DNA from: RHLJ01 sp965601955
Lineage (GTDB): Bacteria; Bacteroidota; Rhodothermia; Balneolales; Balneolaceae
DNA length: 64,000 bases
Direction: 5' to 3'
Assembly (NCBI GenBank): GCA_965601955.1
Contig: OZ271855.1
Coordinates: forward strand, 2,418,001 to 2,482,000
In this document: positions 9,019 to 16,356 of the stretch, one piece after another
Numbering within the stretch: position 1 is the first letter of the stretch
How the letters are laid out: every line of letters begins with the position of its first letter
Program-made: the position numbers and the translations under genes
Notes under the pieces: model-generated
The model's input: the letters and a program-made list of their open reading frames with translations, nothing else
Databases searched by the model: none
What the model was told of the DNA's origin: nothing

Positions 9019-10310
9019 GATACTATAGCACGAATAAAGAAGTAGCCCCCGTTTCATTCAAAGAAGCCGTTTTTAAAGGACTTCCTGAAGATAATGGCCT
9101 TTATATGCCAGAGGAAATTCCAAGGCTCCCCCTTTCCTTCTTTAATGAATTACACTCACTTTCTCTTCCTGAAATTGGCTACCAGGTGCTATCACCGTTT
9201 ATAGGTGATGAGATTCCAAAAGATGAATTAGAAGCCATACTAAATGATACGCTCAGTTTTGATATCCCTTTAGTTCAGATCAAAGAGAATATCCATTCTT
9301 TAGAGCTATTTCATGGTCCTACATTGGCATTTAAAGATGTAGGCGCTCGTTTCCTGGCAAGATGTTTGAGTTATTTTACCAGACAGGAAGACAAAGAACT
9401 TACTGTATTGGTTGCTACTTCCGGCGATACAGGAAGTGCAGTGGCAAATGGTTTTTTTGGAGTGCCCAATATCAAAGTGATCATTCTCTACCCTTCCGGG
9501 AAAGTGAGCGAATTCCAGGAACAGCAAATGACTACACTTGGAGAAAATATTATCGCTCTAGAAGTAGATGGTGCCTTCGATGACTGTCAACAGTTAGTTA
9601 AACAGGCATTTCTAGATCCCGAATTGAGAAGTTCACTGAACCTGACATCGGCAAATTCGATAAATATTGCCCGGCTTCTGCCACAAAGTATCTACTATTT
9701 TTATGCATGGGGTCAATTATCTGCACAGCAACGGAACGAGGTGATTTTCTCAGTACCTAGTGGGAACTATGGGAATCTTTCGGCTGGCTTATTAGCCAGA
9801 AAAATGGGATTACCGATAAGACATTTTGTAGCAAGCTCTAATATCAACGACACAGTACCACAATATTTATGGAGTGGTAATTATGAGGCTAAACCAAGCC
9901 TCCCTACCATTTCAAATGCAATGGATGTTGGTAATCCAAGCAACTTCGTTCGAATGCTGGACCTTTTTGATAGCTCTCATTCGAAAATGTCTGAAGTCAT
10001 AAGTGGTTTTGCCTACACCGATGAGAGCACCAGGATGGCGATTAAGCAGGTTTATGCTTTAACGGGCTATATACTTGATCCACATGGAGCCGTAGGCTAC
10101 CTGGGGCTTTCCGGTTATTTTCAGATGGGTAAAGGAACCGGAATTGTCCTTGAAACTGCACACCCAGTAAAATTTAGTGGAACTGTTTCTGAAGAAATCG
10201 GAGGTAGTATAGAATTGCCAAACCATGTTAAAAGTACCCAGCTTCCTAAAAAGAGTATTCCATTTAATGTAAATTTTACGGACTTTAAGGCGTTTTTAGG
10301 ACAAGTTTAA
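9015..10310 (+). CDS. thrC: Threonine synthase
   Basis: PLP enzyme of 431 residues converting O-phosphohomoserine to threonine. MRYYSTNKEVAPVSFKEAV and GLPEDNGLYMPE form the N-terminal lid. PTLAFKDVGARF (about 102-113) carries the PLP lysine and VATSGDTGSAVANGF (about 133) the phosphate-binding loop. VPSGNYGNLSAGLLA is a further conserved loop. It is the last biosynthetic gene of the operon. The histidine kinase gene starts 5 bases after its stop, so transcription probably continues. Confidence 0.96.
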   Translation: MRYYSTNKEVAPVSFKEAVFKGLPEDNGLYMPEEIPRLPLSFFNELHSLSLPEIGYQVLSPFIGDEIPKDELEAILNDTLSFDIPLVQIKENIHSLELFHGPTLAFKDVGARFLARCLSYFTRQEDKELTVLVATSGDTGSAVANGFFGVPNIKVIILYPSGKVSEFQEQQMTTLGENIIALEVDGAFDDCQQLVKQAFLDPELRSSLNLTSANSINIARLLPQSIYYFYAWGQLSAQQRNEVIFSVPSGNYGNLSAGLLARKMGLPIRHFVASSNINDTVPQYLWSGNYEAKPSLPTISNAMDVGNPSNFVRMLDLFDSSHSKMSEVISGFAYTDESTRMAIKQVYALTGYILDPHGAVGYLGLSGYFQMGKGTGIVLETAHPVKFSGTVSEEIGGSIELPNHVKSTQLPKKSIPFNVNFTDFKAFLGQV

Positions 10311-10315
10311 GGGTA

Positions 10316-11224
10316 ATGATAAATAAGTGGCTTCAGGGTATTAAGTCACCTTGGTCTATTATGCTGATTTCTATTGCAGTATCGGAGATATTGTACATTG
10401 GAATTTCTTTCTTTTTTGTAGGAGAAGTCTATCCTATAGGCATTTTCTTTTCCTTTATCATTCCTGCTGTTATCTCCTACCCCATCTCTTCAGCTAAACA
10501 ACGATTTTATGATGAGATAGAAGCACAAAAAAAGGAACTTGATGAGCTTAATATGCTCAATCAACGCCTTTTAATGACTATCTCGCATGATATTCGATCT
10601 CCAATTGCAGGAATTGCAATGATGTCCGATCTCATTACTTCAGGCGATCTTTCTTTTGAAGAAGGAAAAACTCAGATGAAAGAGATTTCCTCAAATATTA
10701 AAGTGTTCCTCACTTTTCTTGACGACTTGCTCAAATGGAGCAAGTTCCAAATGGATAAAAAGCCGTTACAACCTGAAAACTTTTGTACAGAAGAATTATT
10801 AAAGCAAAATCTGAATCTCTACGAGCCCATTTTAAAAGAGAAAGGAATTACGCTTCAAACTGAGAATCTTGCATCTGAAATATTTATCGATAAAGGAAGC
10901 TATTCATTTGCTGTTCGAAACGTACTTCAAAACGCAATTAAGTACTCTCCTGTTAATTCAGATATAAAGGTATCAGTTATAAAAAACGGAGAATTTGTTA
11001 CTACCCGAATAGACGATAACGGGAAAGGGATTTCAAAAGACAAGCTTGAGAGAATACTCTCAAGAGATATATACAACTCTGAAAAAGGTACGAAAGGGGA
11101 AATTGGCATCGGCTTCGGCTTGAGAGCAACAATTAGCTATTTGGAAAATCAGGGAGGAAAGCTTGAAATTAGTTCTGTAGAAAACCAAGGAACCTCTGTT
11201 TCCATCATGACCCCTTACTCTTAG
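10316..11224 (+). CDS. Membrane sensor histidine kinase, orphan
   Basis: The 302-residue protein has two adjacent transmembrane helices (about 15-35 and 40-60) with almost no periplasmic loop, then a short coiled linker. The HisKA domain follows, with phosphoacceptor SHDIRSPIAG (His near 91). The HATPase domain has the N box NVLQNAIKYSP, the G1 box DDNGKGIS and the G2 box GIGFGLRATISYLENQGG. There is no PAS, HAMP or receiver domain. The small sensor suggests it detects a membrane or intramembrane signal or acts with a partner protein. It sits 5 bases after thrC with no response regulator nearby, so its partner is unknown. The annotation as a kinase is firm; the pathway is not. Confidence 0.9.
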   Translation: MINKWLQGIKSPWSIMLISIAVSEILYIGISFFFVGEVYPIGIFFSFIIPAVISYPISSAKQRFYDEIEAQKKELDELNMLNQRLLMTISHDIRSPIAGIAMMSDLITSGDLSFEEGKTQMKEISSNIKVFLTFLDDLLKWSKFQMDKKPLQPENFCTEELLKQNLNLYEPILKEKGITLQTENLASEIFIDKGSYSFAVRNVLQNAIKYSPVNSDIKVSVIKNGEFVTTRIDDNGKGISKDKLERILSRDIYNSEKGTKGEIGIGFGLRATISYLENQGGKLEISSVENQGTSVSIMTPYS

Positions 11225-11225
11225 T

Positions 11226-11846
11226 ATGCCCTGGTCATTAAGCTGGAATTCCTGGAATAGAATTCGCTATACATTCTATACTCCGTTTTATGATGTAATT
11301 GCAAAGGTATTTAAGCCTTATCGAAAACAATCCATTGATTCGCTATCTATCAAAGATGGGAGCAAAGTTCTGATCATAGGTGCGGGCTCCGGTCTCGATC
11401 TTGAATTTCTTCCTGAAAACATTGATATCACGGCCATCGATATTACCCCTTCGATGATCAGGGAGCTTGAAAAGAAAGCTCACGAGCTACATCTGACAGT
11501 AAATGCCCAGGTTATGGATGGAGCAGATCTTGGGTTTAATGACTCGAGCTTTGACTATGTAATCCTGCACTTGATTCTCGCAGTAATTCCTAATCCAATT
11601 GCCTGCATTAAAGAGACCGAACGGGTACTTAGGCCAGGAGGAAAGGCTGCAATAATGGATAAATTTATTCCTGATAAAAGAAAAAGGAATCTAATCCTCC
11701 ATATTCTGAATCCATTAGCCAATCTGCTCGCCACTAATCTAACAAGAGATATTGACTTGATTTTAAACAGCACGAACCTTCAAAAAAAATCCGATATCAG
11801 GTTTAAATCTATATTCCGTTGCATTCAGATACAAAAGTCGGTCTGA
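11226..11846 (+). CDS. Class I SAM-dependent methyltransferase (UbiE-like)
   Basis: The 206-residue Rossmann methyltransferase has motif I VLIIGAGSGLDLEFLP near residues 48-63 (G-x-G-x-G). It then has the acidic post-I residue in ITAIDITPSM and the family-typical late motif KETERVLRPGGKAAIMDKF. The N-terminal YTFYTPFYDVIAK resembles UbiE/phospholipid N-methyltransferase-like proteins, so a quinone or lipid substrate is possible but unproven. It starts 1 base after the histidine kinase stop and is the likely end of the thr transcription unit. Confidence 0.85.
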   Translation: MPWSLSWNSWNRIRYTFYTPFYDVIAKVFKPYRKQSIDSLSIKDGSKVLIIGAGSGLDLEFLPENIDITAIDITPSMIRELEKKAHELHLTVNAQVMDGADLGFNDSSFDYVILHLILAVIPNPIACIKETERVLRPGGKAAIMDKFIPDKRKRNLILHILNPLANLLATNLTRDIDLILNSTNLQKKSDIRFKSIFRCIQIQKSV

Positions 11847-11909
11847 TTACTGGTTTTATTCCTTGCTTTTTGCTTCATTGAAGAAGCCAATCTCACAAAA
11901 TTTGGAGCA

Positions 11910-12848
11910 ATGAAACTAAGTACTACTTTAGGGATAGTTGGAGTCTATTTAATAATTGCAGCTTGTAGCTCTATGAAAATGACAGAACAAACGAAGGTTT
12001 TAAGCGATGAGCAATTGCTAAGGATTTCATATAGCAGTGAGATTGCCGGGGAAGAACGCGATTATTTCTTGTACCTGCCTAAAGGATATGGAGACGATCC
12101 CGATAAAAAATGGCCAGTGCTCATGTTTTTACATGGTAACGGAGAACGAGGAAACGGTAAAGATGAACTCGATTATTCAATGGTCCATGGCCCACTCATG
12201 GAAGCCTGGTCTCAAAAGAGAGACCTTCCTTTCATTATCATAAATCCTCAATTACATATGTTTGGATTAGATACAATGGGTATCGATTACTTAACCTATC
12301 GCGATCCGAATAACATACCCAGAAGGCTCGATAAAGGGGTTCCGAAAAGAGATGCAGATTTTCCTACTAATGGAGGAATGAATGCAGAAGCTCCTATTTC
12401 AGAATTTAGTGACGAACTTCCATTAAGTGAATTTGGCTGGGATAGAGTCCAAAACGATTTAATTGGTATGCTAGATTATGTGGGTACTAACTATCAAACA
12501 GATCCACGAAGAGTGTATTTATCAGGCTTAAGTTATGGTGGCTTTGGAACCTGGTATATGGCCAGTCATTATGCCGATCGTTTTGCAGCAATAGTTCCGG
12601 TCGTAGGTTGGGGACATCCATCATTAATGACTTCTATTGCTGAGGAAAAGCTTCCAGTTTGGGCTTTTGCAGGTGGAAGGGATTATGTAATCGAAAAGAA
12701 GTATTTCTATGAAGGTCTTAATCGGCTTGAAGAGCTCGGGCATACTCAAGTTCTATTCACCGTACATGAAGATATGGGGCATGACGCGTGGAAACGAATC
12801 TATGCGGGTGAGGATGTATATAACTGGCTATTAACGCATACTAATTGA
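11910..12848 (+). CDS. Lipoprotein alpha/beta hydrolase (PHB depolymerase/peptidase-like)
   Basis: The 312-residue protein has a lipoprotein signal peptide (lipobox IIAACSS, Cys near 19). It has an alpha/beta-hydrolase core: oxyanion-hole region MFLHGNGERG (about 71), nucleophile GLSYGGFGTW (Ser near 207) and catalytic His in MGHDAWKRI (about 289). The Asp is probably in FAGGRDYVIE. The fold and spacing match the COG4099-type predicted peptidases/esterases (phospholipase/carboxylesterase family). It is likely anchored in the envelope facing the periplasm. The substrate is unknown, and there is no obvious operon partner. Confidence 0.8.
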   Translation: MKLSTTLGIVGVYLIIAACSSMKMTEQTKVLSDEQLLRISYSSEIAGEERDYFLYLPKGYGDDPDKKWPVLMFLHGNGERGNGKDELDYSMVHGPLMEAWSQKRDLPFIIINPQLHMFGLDTMGIDYLTYRDPNNIPRRLDKGVPKRDADFPTNGGMNAEAPISEFSDELPLSEFGWDRVQNDLIGMLDYVGTNYQTDPRRVYLSGLSYGGFGTWYMASHYADRFAAIVPVVGWGHPSLMTSIAEEKLPVWAFAGGRDYVIEKKYFYEGLNRLEELGHTQVLFTVHEDMGHDAWKRIYAGEDVYNWLLTHTN

Positions 12849-12949
12849 CTTTTGCTAACTCGTAGATCAACAAAAACTATTCCAATTAAAGAACCATTTG
12901 TCACTCCTATTAGTTAATATCGGTGAACAAAAAATAAACAGGATTGAGT

Positions 12950-13453
12950 ATGGAAGATGCAATTTTACCAAAAGAGGATTTAAACAGAATTGGATTAAAT
13001 GAAGATAAAAGTGAAGAGCTGGCTAACCATTTAAACAACCTGCTCGCCAACTATTCAGTATTCTATCAAAATGTAAGAGCCTACCACTGGAATGTGCAGG
13101 GAGAGCAGTTTTTTGTACTACACGAAAAGTTTGAAGAGCTCTATGATGACCTGTTTGTGAAAATTGATGAGATTGCAGAACGAATATTAACTCTTGGTTT
13201 TCACCCTGATCATAATTTTAGCCATTACTTAAAAACATCTGCTGTTGAAGAAAGTCATGGAATCAAAGATGGTTTTAAAGCTGTAAAGGAAGTGCTAAAT
13301 GCATTTAAAATCTTACTGAAGAAACAAAGAACTATTCTTGAACTTTCTGGTTCTGCTAATGATGAAGGAACGAATGCGTTAATGAGTGATTATATCACAG
13401 CACAAGAAAAAACGGTTTGGATGTATTCAGCTTATTTAAATGAACCAAAGTAA
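12950..13453 (+). CDS. dps: Dps-family DNA-protection ferritin
   Basis: This 167-residue ferritin-like protein forms dodecamers that oxidise Fe(II) with peroxide and protect DNA. The ferroxidase signature reads AYHWNVQGEQFFVLHEKFEE with DDLFVKIDEIAERI following, supplying the His and acidic ligands. I prefer the ATG at 12950, preceded by AGGA six bases upstream, over an in-frame TTG at 12944. It is a single gene followed by a strong intrinsic terminator. Peroxide or starvation induction is expected of the family, but no operator is recognised here. Confidence 0.93.
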   Translation: MEDAILPKEDLNRIGLNEDKSEELANHLNNLLANYSVFYQNVRAYHWNVQGEQFFVLHEKFEELYDDLFVKIDEIAERILTLGFHPDHNFSHYLKTSAVEESHGIKDGFKAVKEVLNAFKILLKKQRTILELSGSANDEGTNALMSDYITAQEKTVWMYSAYLNEPK

Positions 13454-13472
13454 AAGCTGATCAAAAAATTAG

Positions 13473-13504
13473 ATCCTGTTTGATGCTTCAAGCAGGATTT
13501 TTTT
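13473..13504 (+). terminator. Rho-independent terminator after dps
   Basis: ATCCTGTTTGA pairs with TCAAGCAGGAT (11 base pairs with one G-U) around a TGCT loop, followed directly by seven T. It lies 20 bases after the dps stop. Confidence 0.9.
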
Positions 13505-13513
13505 ATTTCCGCA

Positions 13514-13861
13514 ATGCAAAAAGCACCCTTTGAATTCTACGACGCGCAACCAGAGCCGACAAAAAGTTGCCTCTATGCACTAAGAGATATCATTCTAGAG
13601 TATCATCCCTCCTTTCAAGAGACAGTTAAATATGGAATGCCTTGCTTTACGTTCAATAAGAAGCACTTTTGTTATTTATGGACGGATAAAAAGTCGGGGC
13701 ATCCTTATATTTTGATGGTTGAGGGAAATAACATCGAGCATCCCTCATTAGAATCTGGGACTAGAAACAGAATGAAAATATTACCGATTAATCCTAACGA
13801 GGATATACCAATAAAGACCATTAATGAAGTTTTTGAATTAGGATTAACTCTTTATAGCTGA
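13514..13861 (+). CDS. DUF1801 (YdhG-like) protein
   Basis: The 115-residue cytoplasmic protein belongs to the DUF1801 family: LYALRDIILEYHPSFQETVKYGMPCF, given here only in outline, then YLWTDKKSGHPYILMVEG and the C-terminal phosphate-like KILPINPNEDIP. Some DUF1801 proteins have been described as frataxin-like iron chaperones, but most are uncharacterised. The ATG lies 9 bases past the dps terminator. A second DUF1801 gene lies at 15952. No function is assigned. Confidence 0.75.
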   Translation: MQKAPFEFYDAQPEPTKSCLYALRDIILEYHPSFQETVKYGMPCFTFNKKHFCYLWTDKKSGHPYILMVEGNNIEHPSLESGTRNRMKILPINPNEDIPIKTINEVFELGLTLYS

Positions 13862-13870
13862 TTTCTATTT

Positions 13871-15049
13871 GTGAACTATTTTATTCTTCCCCTGCTCTTA
13901 TTCCTTTTTTCGATCTCCCAGTTACGCTGTACTCAAATTGAGTCTAAGCCTCTTGAAAATGATATCATCGAGCCAGCCCTAAGCGACACTCTGTATAACT
14001 TTCTTTTAGATTTCGAAATGAAGTTTGCTCAGGGAATGATGGAACAGCGTATTCCCGGAGGGGCAGTCGTACTTATGAAAGATGGCAACATTATCTATGA
14101 GAAAGGCTTCGGTGTTCTTGAAAGTGGTGTTGAAGCCCAGGTAGATGAGCATACCGTATTCAGGTTGGGTAGTGTTTCTAAAGGTTTTGCGTCGGTATTA
14201 GCAGGAATGTATGTCGAAGATAGCTTGATCTATTGGGAAGATTCTGTCGTTGAACATTTCAAAGCTTTTGAATTACATGATGAAGAGCAAACTAAACGGG
14301 TAGAAATCAAACACATTCTGTCTCACACTTCAGGGCTCCCACGTCATGCTTATACTAATTTAGTTGAGGATGGATTATCACTCTCTCGAATTTTGTCCCG
14401 CCTTGACCAGGTTCCGCTTATAAGTGAGGAAGGAGAACAAATTGCTTATCAGAATGCCGGATATGCAGTCATTGAAAAAGTACTGGAAGAAAAAACGGAC
14501 ACAGATTTCAATACTCTCGTGCAGGAAAGAATCTTTGAGCCTTTAAATATGACATCTTCTTCTACTACCCATGAAATTCTGAGGATCACAGACAATAGAG
14601 CAGAACCTCACTTATATAATTCACGCCTTGGCAAGCGTACCTCCGTTCCAATTACAAAAAAGTACTATAACGCTGTTTCTGCTGGAGGAATCAACGCATC
14701 AATCTCCGATATGGGTAAATGGCTGCAACTACTGGTTGGGAACCACCCGGATGTTATTCATCCCAATACCCTGGATAGGATATATACTCCTATTGCCACT
14801 ATAAATAACAAACGGTTTAGCAGATATTGGGATGGAGTGAATGAATCTCACTACGGAATGGGTTGGCGAATTCTATATAACAACACTCAAAAGATTGTTT
14901 ATCACGGCGGATATGTAAATGGTTTCAGAAGTGAAATAGCTTTTGATAAAGAATCAAAAACAGGAATTTGTATTCTTATTAATGCACCTTCTCGTTTTCC
15001 TCTTGAGGTAATTCCTGATTATTTCGAAGAAATAGGTTTAATCAATTAG
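13871..15049 (+). CDS. Beta-lactamase-fold serine hydrolase, secreted
   Basis: The 392-residue protein starts at GTG 13871 with a lipoprotein-like signal (LRCTQ, Cys near 20). Class C beta-lactamase/esterase motifs are visible: SVSKG (S-x-x-K, about 100), IAYQNAGYAVIE (Y-x-N, about 192) and the third motif YHGGYVNGF (H-G-G, about 344). It is likely an envelope D-aminopeptidase, esterase or peptidoglycan-related hydrolase rather than an antibiotic resistance enzyme. Its 3' end overlaps the convergent esterase gene by 12 bases. Confidence 0.85.
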   Translation: MNYFILPLLLFLFSISQLRCTQIESKPLENDIIEPALSDTLYNFLLDFEMKFAQGMMEQRIPGGAVVLMKDGNIIYEKGFGVLESGVEAQVDEHTVFRLGSVSKGFASVLAGMYVEDSLIYWEDSVVEHFKAFELHDEEQTKRVEIKHILSHTSGLPRHAYTNLVEDGLSLSRILSRLDQVPLISEEGEQIAYQNAGYAVIEKVLEEKTDTDFNTLVQERIFEPLNMTSSSTTHEILRITDNRAEPHLYNSRLGKRTSVPITKKYYNAVSAGGINASISDMGKWLQLLVGNHPDVIHPNTLDRIYTPIATINNKRFSRYWDGVNESHYGMGWRILYNNTQKIVYHGGYVNGFRSEIAFDKESKTGICILINAPSRFPLEVIPDYFEEIGLIN

Positions 15050-15895
15050 ATCACTATCCTTGAGCCATTCTTTCATACGTAGTGGCCAGCCAGAAATCGT
15101 TTTAAGGTCAGATGGATACCCCATATTAAATGCGTGGTCTCCGAAGCCATAAATATGAGCCTCGAAATGAACTCCTGCCCTTCTATAAGCACTAAGAAGC
15201 TTTAAAACCGGTTCAGAACAACATTCGTCGTTATTAGAAACTACAGCAAATGTGGGTGGAGCGTCTTTGGATACTTCTTCCGGAATGAATAAAGGTCCCG
15301 GATAAACCAGCACCTGGAAATCAGGTTTTGAACTAACTGCATCAATCTTATCACCTGCAACTTGTTGTTCATTTCCACTACCATAAGCTACTAATGCAGA
15401 AGTCTCTCCTCCCGCTGAAAAACCAAATACACCAATTTTATCAGGATCAATTCCCCATTCTTCTGCGTGATATCGAGCTAATCTCATACCTCTGTGAGCA
15501 TCCTGGACATTATGAGTTTCCAAATCATAAGGTGATCCCTCCTGCCTTGCTAATCGGTATTTGATAACGATGGCATGAATTCCAAGTTCATTTAAATATT
15601 TTGCTGGTGCGACACCTTCAGAATTATACACTAGGTTTTGATGCCCTCCACCTGGGAAAATTACCATTGCCGTTCCTGTTGTAATACTATCGGGTGCCAG
15701 GAATACATTGGCAGTAGGATTATGAACATTTCGAACCCACCAGTCACCTGAAAGTTCTGGTTCATCTTTCAAATGCTCGAAACCGGGAGCTCCTCCTTCC
15801 CACAGTGGGATAACCAGAGATTGAGCAGTACTATTTATAGAAATGGATAAAAGAACTATAGATGTTAAAAATGAAAGTAGTAAGAGTTTATTCAT
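15038..15895 (-). CDS. Secreted alpha/beta hydrolase (acetyl-esterase-like)
   Basis: The 285-residue protein has a signal peptide ending STAQS (near 25). The oxyanion loop is MVIFPGGGHQNLV (in place of HGGG), the nucleophile is VFGFSAGGETS, and the C-terminal catalytic His is in YGFGDHAFNMG. This arrangement fits the BD-FAE/Axe-type carbohydrate or acetyl-xylan esterases that many Bacteroidota secrete; the GH10 enzyme at 44637 is far away. It is convergent with the serine hydrolase, sharing 12 bases. Confidence 0.82.
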   Translation of the reverse strand: MNKLLLLSFLTSIVLLSISINSTAQSLVIPLWEGGAPGFEHLKDEPELSGDWWVRNVHNPTANVFLAPDSITTGTAMVIFPGGGHQNLVYNSEGVAPAKYLNELGIHAIVIKYRLARQEGSPYDLETHNVQDAHRGMRLARYHAEEWGIDPDKIGVFGFSAGGETSALVAYGSGNEQQVAGDKIDAVSSKPDFQVLVYPGPLFIPEEVSKDAPPTFAVVSNNDECCSEPVLKLLSAYRRAGVHFEAHIYGFGDHAFNMGYPSDLKTISGWPLRMKEWLKDSDLID

Positions 15896-15951
15896 TACAG
15901 TATTTTGAGTGTTGATATCTCATCTATCCCGATCAGGCAGGTGTCAATAAC

Positions 15952-16356
15952 GTGAATAAATTCCAAAATTTAAATTTCTCTTCTTTAGGTGATTTCCTGG
16001 ATTATTTACCAGAACATGAATTAGAAATCGTAGAGGAACTTAGGAATTTAGTACACGAATGCATCCCTGATTGCAAAGAAAAACTTAGCTACAATGTCCC
16101 CTTCTTCTCACGTAATAGAACTATATGCTTTATCTGGCCCGGATCTATTCCCTGGGGAAGTATCAAAGAAGGAGTAATTCTCGGATTTAGCCGCGGAAAT
16201 ATGTTATCCGATTATGCTGACTATCTTGAAAAAGGAACCCGAAAAAGTGTTTATACTAAAACGTTCTTTTCAGTTGATGATATAGACCATCAATTAATAC
16301 GCGATTATCTATTTGAGGCTTTGGAAATTGATTCTCTTCCAAAGAAAAAATCATGA
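15952..16356 (+). CDS. DUF1801 protein coupled to the copper ATPase
   Basis: The 134-residue DUF1801-family protein has the pattern ELRNLVHECIPDCKEKLSY, then NVPFFSRNRTICFIWPGS. It has a GTG start at 15952, and no upstream ATG is available in frame. The last codons overlap the copA-like start by four bases (ATGA), so translation is coupled, which hints at a role alongside the metal pump. Five cysteines or histidines near CIPDC could bind metal, but that is speculation. Confidence 0.75.
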   Translation: MNKFQNLNFSSLGDFLDYLPEHELEIVEELRNLVHECIPDCKEKLSYNVPFFSRNRTICFIWPGSIPWGSIKEGVILGFSRGNMLSDYADYLEKGTRKSVYTKTFFSVDDIDHQLIRDYLFEALEIDSLPKKKS

